From Acidianus sp. HS-5 (GTDB lineage Archaea > Thermoproteota > Thermoprotei_A > Sulfolobales > Sulfolobaceae): a stretch of DNA of 64,000 nt. The position numbers and the translations under genes are program-made. The notes beneath the pieces are model-generated. The model ran no database searches, was not told where the DNA came from, and saw only the letters and a program-made list of their open reading frames with translations. Shown in pieces: positions 44,599-52,065 of the stretch. Within the stretch, counting starts at the first letter, position 1. Every line of letters starts with the position of its first letter. The stretch spans positions 2,294,001 to 2,358,000 of the forward strand of contig NZ_AP025245.1 of assembly GCF_021655615.1 (NCBI RefSeq). Direction: 5' to 3'.

Positions 44599-46294
44599 TA
44601 TTGTCTAAGTCTTTTCTAATTATCTCTAATTTTTCACTAAGTTCTTTTTCAAAATTGGGATCTATTTTCTTAAATATCGGTGAAGCTTGTTCTACCTTAT
44701 GATTATGATCTAATATGAATTCTCCTGCAGAGTCCCATTTTTCATTATCGATGTCCTTAAATCCTAACTGATTATAAATTTTCTCAGCTGACAGTGGAAT
44801 TATTGGATAAAGTAAGATTGATAAAGCTCTCACAGAATTTGATGCTATGTATAAAGTGTTCTCAGCAATCTTAATGTCGCTTTTAACTTTATCCCAAGGT
44901 GCCTTCAGATTAAGGTAAGCATTGCCTTCCCTCGCTATCCTTATTATTTCATCACTTCCTGCCTTCAATTTACCTTTCTCAAAAAGCTGAGAAACTCTTA
45001 CAGGAGCATTCTTAACTAGCTCTATGAATTTCCTATCTTCATCGTCAAGTTTATCCTCATTAAAGTTTGGAATATATCCTTTAAAGTACCTGTTTACCAT
45101 GGTTATAACTCTATTAACGTAGTTGCCTATATCATCATTAAGCTCAGTATTTATTATTCTAATAACTTCCCTCCATAAGAAGTTTGTATCCTTCTCCTCT
45201 GGTCTTAATCTTATTAGTATATATCTCCAATAATCTACATCCATTAACTTTGGTGCTTCATCTATCCATATTCCTATTCTCCTGCTTTTACTGAATTTTT
45301 GCCCTTCATACATCAAATACTCTGTTGATGATATAACTGAAGGCAACTTGTATCCCTTATTAGACGCCATAAGCATTGCTGGGAATATAACTGCGTGAAA
45401 TGGTATGTTATCCTTTCCTATAAAGTAATAACTCTTGACATCGGCGCCAAACCAGAACTCCTTCCATTTATCCGGATTTCCGTTCTTCTCAAAGTATTCT
45501 ATTGTTGCAGAAATATAACCGAGCAAGGCCTCAAACCACACGTAAATGGTTTTACCTTCAGCACCTTCAAAAGGTGCAGAAATCCCCCAAGACGTGTCTC
45601 TAGTTAAGCTTCTAGGCTTAAGTCCCTCTTGAATCCAGCTTAATGCTACAGATTTTACATTTTCTGGCATGTCCTTATTGTTTTCCAGCCATTCCTTCAG
45701 TTTATCAGAAAATTGACTTAAGTCAAAAAACCAATGCTTTGTCTCCTTTATTACTGGCTTTGAACCGCATATTGCGCATCTAGGATTTATTAAGAGAGTT
45801 GGAGAGAGTAATCTCCCACATCTATCACACTGATCTCCTCTAGCGTCTTCATAACCGCAGTAGGGACAAGTGCCTTTTATAAAACGATCTGGCAAGAATA
45901 TTTTATCATGCTCACAATAGGGCATTTCTTCTTCCTGAACTTTGATATAATCTTGAACACTTAGGAGGAATTCCTTTACGAATTTCTTATGGATCTCAGA
46001 CTCAGTCCTTGTATAATTATCGTAACTTATTTTCCAAACTTCTAAAAATAACTTCTTATCGTACTCATGAGCCTGGTTGGTTAAATCTTTAGGATTAACC
46101 TTTCTTTTTATTGCCTCAACCTCTATAGGAGTACCGTGCTCATCGCTTCCGCTTACAAAAACTACATTATCTTTACCGTACTTTAATCTAGCATATCTCG
46201 CAAAAACATCTGCAGAAAGTACTGAACCTATTAAATTTCCTAAGTGCGGTACTGCTTCTACGTATGGCCAAGCTGAGGCTACATAAACTTTCAT
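44576..46294 (-). CDS. metG: methionyl-tRNA synthetase
   Basis: 572 residues from the ATG at 46294 (MKVYVASAWPYVEAVPHLGN); five further upstream codons are possible but lie in the promoter. Class I, with HLGN as the HIGH motif, FSKSR as the KMSKS equivalent (QKFSKSRRIG), and two zinc knuckles (CPYCGYEDARGDQCDRCG; CAICGSKP). No C-terminal tRNA-binding domain is attached. TTTATAAA at 46316-46323 is centred 25-26 bases upstream. Confidence 0.96.
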   Translation of the reverse strand: MKVYVASAWPYVEAVPHLGNLIGSVLSADVFARYARLKYGKDNVVFVSGSDEHGTPIEVEAIKRKVNPKDLTNQAHEYDKKLFLEVWKISYDNYTRTESEIHKKFVKEFLLSVQDYIKVQEEEMPYCEHDKIFLPDRFIKGTCPYCGYEDARGDQCDRCGRLLSPTLLINPRCAICGSKPVIKETKHWFFDLSQFSDKLKEWLENNKDMPENVKSVALSWIQEGLKPRSLTRDTSWGISAPFEGAEGKTIYVWFEALLGYISATIEYFEKNGNPDKWKEFWFGADVKSYYFIGKDNIPFHAVIFPAMLMASNKGYKLPSVISSTEYLMYEGQKFSKSRRIGIWIDEAPKLMDVDYWRYILIRLRPEEKDTNFLWREVIRIINTELNDDIGNYVNRVITMVNRYFKGYIPNFNEDKLDDEDRKFIELVKNAPVRVSQLFEKGKLKAGSDEIIRIAREGNAYLNLKAPWDKVKSDIKIAENTLYIASNSVRALSILLYPIIPLSAEKIYNQLGFKDIDNEKWDSAGEFILDHNHKVEQASPIFKKIDPNFEKELSEKLEIIRKDLDNIRPPLLR

Positions 46295-46315
46295 AGGTTT
46301 AATAAGCACAGTTGA

Positions 46316-46323
46316 TTTATAAA
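46316..46323. promoter_or_regulatory. palindromic TATA box shared by metG and priL
   Basis: TTTATAAA is a perfect palindrome. Its centre is 25.5 bases from the first base of the metG ATG on the minus strand and 27.5 bases from the priL GTG on the plus strand, so a single element is ideally placed for two leaderless messages in opposite directions. Confidence 0.6.
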
Positions 46324-46346
46324 AAGTTGCGAGAATAAATAGAAGT

Positions 46347-47279
46347 GTGGCAATAGTAAATACTGAAGCTTATCCGTTTAGAGTAAGTTTAGAGCAAGTT
46401 CTCTCTAGGTTTGGTGGATTATCATTTTATGATGTAATTTCAAATAATGGAGATACGATAAAAGAGGCTAAGGAAAGGATAAACGACATAATCAAGGACA
46501 AAGAAATAAAGCATTATAAGGATACTAAAAATCCTCAGTTACTTTTCTATTCAGTGCTTTTGATACTTTCAGTACTAGGAGACAGAAAGATTGCAGGAAA
46601 AGTATGCAGAAAAGAAGCCGAACTTTTTACCGAAGATTTAGAAAAAGAGGATGAAGAGAATCTGCTTGAAATGGCTAAATTTCTAGGAATAAAAGTTGAG
46701 AAAAAGAAGACTGAATTTCATGTTACAAAAGGTAAAGTAACTTTAAACTATGCTATTCATTTTATAGACTACTTAAGACTTACAAAAAATCTTAGAAAAA
46801 ATTCAAATTTTTCATTATCCTCAAGGATACTCAAAGACGGATATGTCTTTATAGATAGAAAAACAATGTTAAGCCTAATAAAAGAAGTGATTTACGAAAA
46901 AATGATAAATCTAGTAAAGCCTATTCCTTTATCGGAAATTCCAGATACAATAAAAGACCTACTTTTATTAAGGAAAGGCATCACACCCCCTTGTATTTCT
47001 GAACTGTTTAAAAAAGAGAAAAATAATGATGAAGAACTAAAAATCCTCACAGTCTATATGATAGATACGGGAAGTAGCTCTGATTCAATACTAACAATGT
47101 TGAAGAACAAAGGCGTTCAGAACCCGGAAGATTTCTTAAACCATTTTGTAAAAGATAGAAAAACCAGATATATAATCTATAACTGCGATAAGCTGAAGAA
47201 GATGAACTTATGTGTTTCAGAGTGCGGTGTTAGAAATCCTTTACAGCTCTATTTTGGCAAATTAGCTAATACAAGCTGA
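46347..47279 (+). CDS. priL: DNA primase large subunit PriL
   Basis: 310 residues. N-terminal YPFRVSLEQVLSRFGGLSFYD and the C-terminal cysteines (TPPCISELF, YNCDKLKKMNLCVSECG, then NPLQLYFGK) mark the iron-sulfur domain of the archaeal/eukaryal primase large subunit. It helps PriS start primers and bind template. GTG start immediately after the predicted transcription start. Its end overlaps the convergent lipid synthase gene by 31 bases. Confidence 0.92.
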   Translation: MAIVNTEAYPFRVSLEQVLSRFGGLSFYDVISNNGDTIKEAKERINDIIKDKEIKHYKDTKNPQLLFYSVLLILSVLGDRKIAGKVCRKEAELFTEDLEKEDEENLLEMAKFLGIKVEKKKTEFHVTKGKVTLNYAIHFIDYLRLTKNLRKNSNFSLSSRILKDGYVFIDRKTMLSLIKEVIYEKMINLVKPIPLSEIPDTIKDLLLLRKGITPPCISELFKKEKNNDEELKILTVYMIDTGSSSDSILTMLKNKGVQNPEDFLNHFVKDRKTRYIIYNCDKLKKMNLCVSECGVRNPLQLYFGKLANTS

Positions 47280-47833
47280 AACCTTTGAATTACTGTTACT
47301 ATAGATAATAAAATAAAGATATAAAAAATGTAAATTGTGAAATGAAAATTAATAAAAAGCAAAATAAGTATAAGTAAAGTAAGGATTATCCTTTCTCCTC
47401 TCTCAATTATACCCCTACCTTCAGCTTTAATACCCAAAGCCTCAGCCCTTGCTCTTAAATAAGGAATAATTAACGATATTCCCACAAGTAGAGCTACCAG
47501 AATTGGTTGGAAATAGAACGCTAAAGAACTTAAGAAAAGAGTATCCTCAATTCTATCAAGAGACGAATCAAGAAACGCACCTTTACTACCTGCACTACCT
47601 GAAATTCTTGCAATTTCTCCGTCCAGTGCATCAGAGAAAGATGATAAGGCTACTAATATAGCACCAAAAAGCGGATTCTTTGTTAAGTATATTACAATAA
47701 AATAAGCTATTGAAAGAACTAAGCCGAGAACTGTAATTTCGTTAGCTCTTATACCTAGTTTTACTAATGCAGTAGCTATAGGCCTTAATACTTTTTTACT
47801 TTCCTTCCTTAACCTCGTAATCATTGTTACCAC
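47249..47833 (-). CDS. archaetidylinositol phosphate synthase (CDP-alcohol phosphatidyltransferase)
   Basis: 194 residues, about six membrane segments. The family motif D-x2-D-G-x2-A-R-x8-G-x3-D-x3-D reads SDALDGEIARISGSAGSKG followed by AFLDSSLDR. In archaea the small enzyme of this type makes archaetidyl-myo-inositol phosphate from CDP-archaeol and inositol 1-phosphate; an inositol-1-phosphate synthase is encoded 7 kb away. The GTG at 47833 or the ATG at 47824 could be the start. Confidence 0.85.
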   Translation of the reverse strand: MVTMITRLRKESKKVLRPIATALVKLGIRANEITVLGLVLSIAYFIVIYLTKNPLFGAILVALSSFSDALDGEIARISGSAGSKGAFLDSSLDRIEDTLFLSSLAFYFQPILVALLVGISLIIPYLRARAEALGIKAEGRGIIERGERIILTLLILILLFINFHFTIYIFYIFILLSIVTVIQRFQLVLANLPK

Positions 47834-47876
47834 TACTGTTTTAAACCAGTTTCATGAGATTGAGTGTGAGATTGAT

Positions 47877-48191
47877 ATGAAAGCTAAAAAATTAATCCTC
47901 GTGACGTCAGAAGCACATCCAATGCATAAAGCTTTCGTAAATGTAACAGATCAGCTATCAAAAGAACTGGGAATTGAAAAGGAAGTTAAAATGGAGGATT
48001 ACTCATTTTTAGCAGATTACGGAGAAAAGGATGACCTAGGAATGCCCTGGTTGCCTCAACTGCTCGTTGAATTAGACGACGGCAAAATAGTCCCAGTCTT
48101 AACAAAAATGCCGTTAGGAGCAGATTTGAAAGCAGACTCAGCAAAGGGTAAGGAAGAGGCTCTAAATAAAATAAAAAGCCTAACTTCATAA
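47877..48191 (+). CDS. small unknown protein, possibly thioredoxin-fold-like
   Basis: 104 residues, not recognised. The opening beta strand and helix (KKLILVTSEAHPMHKAFVNV), an acidic middle and a late strand pair after a proline (MPWLPQLLVELDDGKIVPVL) loosely recall a thioredoxin fold without the CxxC; this is only an impression. First gene of a rightward set with the methyltransferase and the acidic-tail protein. A GTTTTAAAC palindrome at 47838-47846 may be its TATA region. Confidence 0.55.
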   Translation: MKAKKLILVTSEAHPMHKAFVNVTDQLSKELGIEKEVKMEDYSFLADYGEKDDLGMPWLPQLLVELDDGKIVPVLTKMPLGADLKADSAKGKEEALNKIKSLTS

Positions 48192-48212
48192 ACATTATTT
48201 GAAGTGGTAAAA

Positions 48213-48698
48213 ATGACATACACACCACATGTTCCATATGTACCTACACCAGATCCAGTAGTAAGGAAAATGTTAGAAATAGCAAAGGTAGGACCAGAAG
48301 ATATAGTATATGATTTAGGCTGTGGAGACGGGAGAATTGTAATAACTGCAGCAAAAGACTTCAATGTAAAGAAAGCAGTAGGAATTGATATTAACGATGA
48401 AAGAATAAAGGAAGCTTCAGAGAACGTTAAAAAGAACGGTGTAGAAGGGAAAGTAACGATTGAAAAAGGCAACTTTTTTGATATAGATTTATCAGAAGCA
48501 ACAGTAGTTACAATGTTTTTACTAACAAACGTTAATGAAATGCTTAAACCGAAATTAGAAAAAGAGCTCAAGCCAGGAACAAGAGTAGTTTCACATGAAT
48601 TTGAAATGAGAGGTTGGACACCCAAAGAGGTTGTGAAAGTTGAAGATGGGAACATGAACCATATTGTTTACCTTTACGTTATAGGTGAACATAAGTGA
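48213..48698 (+). CDS. aKMT-type protein lysine methyltransferase
   Basis: 161 residues from the ATG at 48213 (a GTG three codons upstream would overlap its SD-like gtggt). Seven-strand SAM fold: motif I is VYDLGCGDGRIVITA, with the acidic end of strand 2 in VGIDIND. The N-terminus HVPYVPTPDPVVRKML and the near-invariant VVSHEFEMRGW match, from memory, aKMT4 of Sulfolobus islandicus, a broad-specificity enzyme methylating lysines of chromatin and many other proteins. One-base overlap type GTGA with the next gene. Confidence 0.83.
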   Translation: MTYTPHVPYVPTPDPVVRKMLEIAKVGPEDIVYDLGCGDGRIVITAAKDFNVKKAVGIDINDERIKEASENVKKNGVEGKVTIEKGNFFDIDLSEATVVTMFLLTNVNEMLKPKLEKELKPGTRVVSHEFEMRGWTPKEVVKVEDGNMNHIVYLYVIGEHK

Positions 48699-49135
48699 AA
48701 GTTATAATCCTGAAGAGTGAAAACGGTAAAATAACCTCAGAAAAATCGACAGAAGGAGATCTTGCAGAAGTAGTAAGAAATACTGCTATTGAAGCTTTAA
48801 AGGAATGGAACGAGCTTACATCAGATTTCATAATAATGAAAGACTCTCAAGAAGTAAAATTACCTTTACCTCTAAAACCTGATGTTTACGAGGCAGTAAA
48901 GAACTTCTTAGCCGGAAAGGAAAAATCTGCAGCAATATTAAAGATACCAGTATTTATTATAAGTTATGATAATATATGGCAGGAAGAGAATTTCCAAGAT
49001 AAGAGAGTTTATGTCGTATCTTATTACTTAAATGATGATCTTAAGAAAGATTTAATCGAATATGCTCAAGGAGTTACATCAGAAGAAAAGCCTCAAGAAA
49101 CTGGAGAAGACGAAGGAGAGGAAGAAGAGGAATAA
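48695..49135 (+). CDS. unknown protein with acidic tail (possibly DUF2286)
   Basis: 146 residues, GTG start overlapping the methyltransferase gene by four bases. A folded part of about 120 residues contains a long helix (LAEVVRNTAIEALKEWNEL) and central strands (AAILKIPVFIISYDN; RVYVVSYYLND), followed by 22 mostly glutamate residues. I weakly recall a crenarchaeal family DUF2286 of this kind but cannot confirm it. Close coupling to the methyltransferase suggests a functional link. Convergent to polB1 with a seven-base gap. Confidence 0.6.
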   Translation: MKVIILKSENGKITSEKSTEGDLAEVVRNTAIEALKEWNELTSDFIIMKDSQEVKLPLPLKPDVYEAVKNFLAGKEKSAAILKIPVFIISYDNIWQEENFQDKRVYVVSYYLNDDLKKDLIEYAQGVTSEEKPQETGEDEGEEEEE

Positions 49136-49142
49136 AACTTTT

Positions 49143-51761
49143 TTAAAATTTAAAGAATGTATCAATAGATATTGTTGATGCTATTTCATCCCAACTAATT
49201 CCTAGCGATTTCAATAACTGCTCAAAAGTGCTTTTTACTGCATCGTAATATTTATCTAGATCAATTTCTGTCAACTTAGCTAACTGTACAGGCTTAACTC
49301 CTTCTTTACTTTTAACTTTAACGAATAATATCATATCCCTAGGTAGTACTTGAATACCTAAAGCTCTTAACTGCATTGCAGCTTTTACGTGTTGAGGAGT
49401 ATTCTTAGTATATGAATCTAAATCCTTAGAAAGCATCACCCTAAAGGCAAGCTCATCAAGATTATATTCCTTATTCTTTAACCCTTCATAGACATTCTTT
49501 ATTTTTTCACTAATTTCCTTCTTTACCTTCTCCAAATCTGAAGGCGAATTTATTGTACCCATTAAATCTTTAACTTCCTTAAAAGCACCTTTCAGGAATT
49601 CTGGAGTATTTCTCTTTTTAGCTAACATTCCTTTTATATCAAATGTAGAATCAGTAAATATTCCAAAATAATTCTTCTTTAAACCAGAAAATGCAACAAA
49701 TTTATAACTCTTATCCAACTCTAGATCTAGCTTAAAATTATCCTTAACCCACTTAATTATGCTATTTAATTGGTCCTGTGTTGGTTGATATAAGAATAAC
49801 GAATCAGTATCTCCGTAAAGTACTCTGGTTCCCACTTCTTGAGCCCTCTTAACAGTACTGGTAATTACAAACCTACCTAGAGCAGTAACACTCTCCGCAA
49901 CTGCAGGTGCATAAAGCGGGAAGCTCTCTGCTCCAAATACTCCGTACGTAGCATTAATAAACACTTTCATACCTCTTTGTACAACTTCATACATCATTTT
50001 ACGTTCTCCATCTAAATCCTTCTGCTTCGACTTCTTCTTATAGATCTTAACTCTAAAATCCCTAAGTAATCCAGTAATAACTGCAGTTATTCCTGGCCTA
50101 TCCATGCAGACGTGATGAAGGACTTGCCCCGTTTCATCTTTCACATCAAATACGTTTTTACATTCTGCAATATCTACAGTCTCATAACTTAAATTCCACG
50201 TCCTAATGATTGAAGGATACAGTGAAGCAAAATCTAAGACAGTGACACTAAAGAAAACTCCTACCGGTGGATCAATCACTACAGCACCTTTATATCCTTT
50301 ACCTTTAATTATTGCAGATGTCCTTAATGTAGAAGACCTTTGTAAAATCTCCTCTTTTAGTGGAATTAGCCAATTTCTCCTTCTATGTTCCCAATAGTAG
50401 AGGTTCTTTACCCAGGCTGAGATTTCAGTCCTGGTTAATTCTTCTATTCCAAGCTTAGATATCCTTGCAAAAAGAGCTATCAATTTCCAAGTTAAATCGT
50501 TATTAAAAGTTGTTAGCTTCAATGTAATTTCCGAATCTCTGAAGTTGTACTGAATTAATTTTGAAATATCTAAGTCACTAATTACGCTATCTACCTTTAC
50601 TTTAGACATACCGAGCAAAGCGCTAGCCACTGCGTCTAAGCTATATTCACTGTACTTACCTTCAAATGCATAATTCCTTACTGCCTTATTAAAGAAGAAC
50701 CTATAAAGATCTACGTGAAAGCCCGGAAGGAATTTAGTTTCCCTACTTCCAATGTCAAAAGGAATTTCCTCTGGGTAGAACCCCAACTTTAAAGATCTGA
50801 AATAAATGTAAGGAACATCAAAGTCATCGCCGTTAAAAGTTAAGAGAAGTGGATAGTTTCTTACTATATCAAAAAACCTCAATAGCATTTCTCTTTCAGT
50901 TTTGAATTTCTCTACGGATATTCCCTCATTATTTGTATTACCCTCACTTACATCTTCCCTTTCTATTATAAGGACTTTTTTCAGACCGTCACTTCCAGCT
51001 AAGGATATGCTTATAATCGGGAATTCTGCCTTATATGGGTCTGGAACCCTGCCTTTCATCGGAGTAAATACTTCAATATCTATAGCAACTCTCTTAATTG
51101 ATGGTATATCAGACTCAAAAAGAGGAGCCCATTGCAATGCCATTTCTTTGGTAACTTCGTCAGAGTCCTGGAATGCTTTAGTCACCTCATCAGTATCAAC
51201 TTTAGGAGTTATTACTTCTAATCTACCTTTACTCACTTTATAAGGCATTCCAGGAATTAACTGCATATCATAAATATAGTTATTGAAATATTTTATGTGA
51301 GCTTCGTAAGCCTTTGGTACATAATTTCTCATTCTTTTAACTGCTAAAGGATCTTTAACTACTATCTTAGTCAAAGTAATAGGCTTCCAAGTATAAGGAT
51401 CAATTTTACTTACGACTTCTAGATGGTCAAAGGATGGATCCCTTATTATTTTAACCATTTTTCTAACCTTCTCAGGATCTAAGTCAACTAGAAAGTAAGA
51501 TTTATGTCCGGTATTATCGTAAAGTATCGCGGCTTCCTGACTCTCAGGATCGTACAATTTCATTACAGCCTTTCCCTTTTTACCATCATAATCAACGCCT
51601 AGCAAGTAGTAAGTCCTACCTTCCTTAGCTTCTTTAATCCATTCTATTTGACCTCTCTTATTCTCAACTTCAAACTGTTGTACCTCTCCTTCTTCCTTCT
51701 CAGCACTAGGTTTTGAATCCTGCTTAATTGAGAAATCAAAGAGCGTAACTTGTTTTGCCAC
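49143..51761 (-). CDS. polB1: family B DNA polymerase PolB1 (Dpo1)
   Basis: 872 residues from a GTG at 51761 (MAKQVTLFD), which matches the remembered Sulfolobus solfataricus start (MTKQLTLFD); the frame runs 15 codons further without homology. Exonuclease motifs VAIDIEVFTP and FNGDDFDVPY are intact. Polymerase motif A is LDFASLYPSI, and motif C is YGDTDSLFL. This is the main replicative polymerase of the order. No intein. An N-terminal PIP-like QVTLFDF may bind the sliding clamp. Confidence 0.96.
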   Translation of the reverse strand: MAKQVTLFDFSIKQDSKPSAEKEEGEVQQFEVENKRGQIEWIKEAKEGRTYYLLGVDYDGKKGKAVMKLYDPESQEAAILYDNTGHKSYFLVDLDPEKVRKMVKIIRDPSFDHLEVVSKIDPYTWKPITLTKIVVKDPLAVKRMRNYVPKAYEAHIKYFNNYIYDMQLIPGMPYKVSKGRLEVITPKVDTDEVTKAFQDSDEVTKEMALQWAPLFESDIPSIKRVAIDIEVFTPMKGRVPDPYKAEFPIISISLAGSDGLKKVLIIEREDVSEGNTNNEGISVEKFKTEREMLLRFFDIVRNYPLLLTFNGDDFDVPYIYFRSLKLGFYPEEIPFDIGSRETKFLPGFHVDLYRFFFNKAVRNYAFEGKYSEYSLDAVASALLGMSKVKVDSVISDLDISKLIQYNFRDSEITLKLTTFNNDLTWKLIALFARISKLGIEELTRTEISAWVKNLYYWEHRRRNWLIPLKEEILQRSSTLRTSAIIKGKGYKGAVVIDPPVGVFFSVTVLDFASLYPSIIRTWNLSYETVDIAECKNVFDVKDETGQVLHHVCMDRPGITAVITGLLRDFRVKIYKKKSKQKDLDGERKMMYEVVQRGMKVFINATYGVFGAESFPLYAPAVAESVTALGRFVITSTVKRAQEVGTRVLYGDTDSLFLYQPTQDQLNSIIKWVKDNFKLDLELDKSYKFVAFSGLKKNYFGIFTDSTFDIKGMLAKKRNTPEFLKGAFKEVKDLMGTINSPSDLEKVKKEISEKIKNVYEGLKNKEYNLDELAFRVMLSKDLDSYTKNTPQHVKAAMQLRALGIQVLPRDMILFVKVKSKEGVKPVQLAKLTEIDLDKYYDAVKSTFEQLLKSLGISWDEIASTISIDTFFKF

Positions 51762-51831
51762 ATTATATAAAATAGAAGAAATACTCTTTAAGCATTGAGG
51801 TTTCATTTATCATACAGAGAAGTTAATTCAA

Positions 51832-51906
51832 GGACCCGTAGCTTAGCCAGGATAAAGCGCAGGCCTTCGGAGCCTGTGAACCCGGGTTCGAATCCCGGCG
51901 GGTCCG
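51832..51906 (+). tRNA. tRNA-Arg (anticodon TCG)
   Basis: 75 bases without intron. Acceptor GGACCCG pairs with CGGGTCC (51899-51905), discriminator G. The anticodon stem CAGGC/GCCTG encloses the loop CTTCGGA, so the anticodon is TCG (reads CGA arginine codons). T arm CCCGG-GTTCGAAT-CCCGG is perfect. CCA is not encoded. An AT-rich element (tttatca, 51806-51812) sits about 24 bases upstream. Confidence 0.96.
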
Positions 51907-52065
51907 CTAATGCTTTCAATTCATAAACGAGTACGTAATTATAGTTAAAGTGCAATCATTAAACACTTATAATCATTAAATAATCTTTTTTCCTTTTTAT
52001 TTATCTCAAGTGCAAATTTGGGTAAATCCTTTTTAATACTTACAACGTTCTTCTGCTGAAGAAAA

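Noticed and set aside
48056..48655. 199-codon open frame on the minus strand opposite the methyltransferase gene
   Set aside because: Composition is Ser/Thr/Phe/Leu-rich as expected for an antisense shadow of a Lys/Glu-rich gene, it spans the boundary of two real genes, and it has no recognisable domain or promoter.
51907..52065. Second RNA gene or att site downstream of tRNA-Arg
   Set aside because: The 159 bases contain only AT-rich sequence with a short direct repeat (aatcattaaa twice near 51954 and 51972); no repeat of the tRNA 3' end and no integrase gene nearby.
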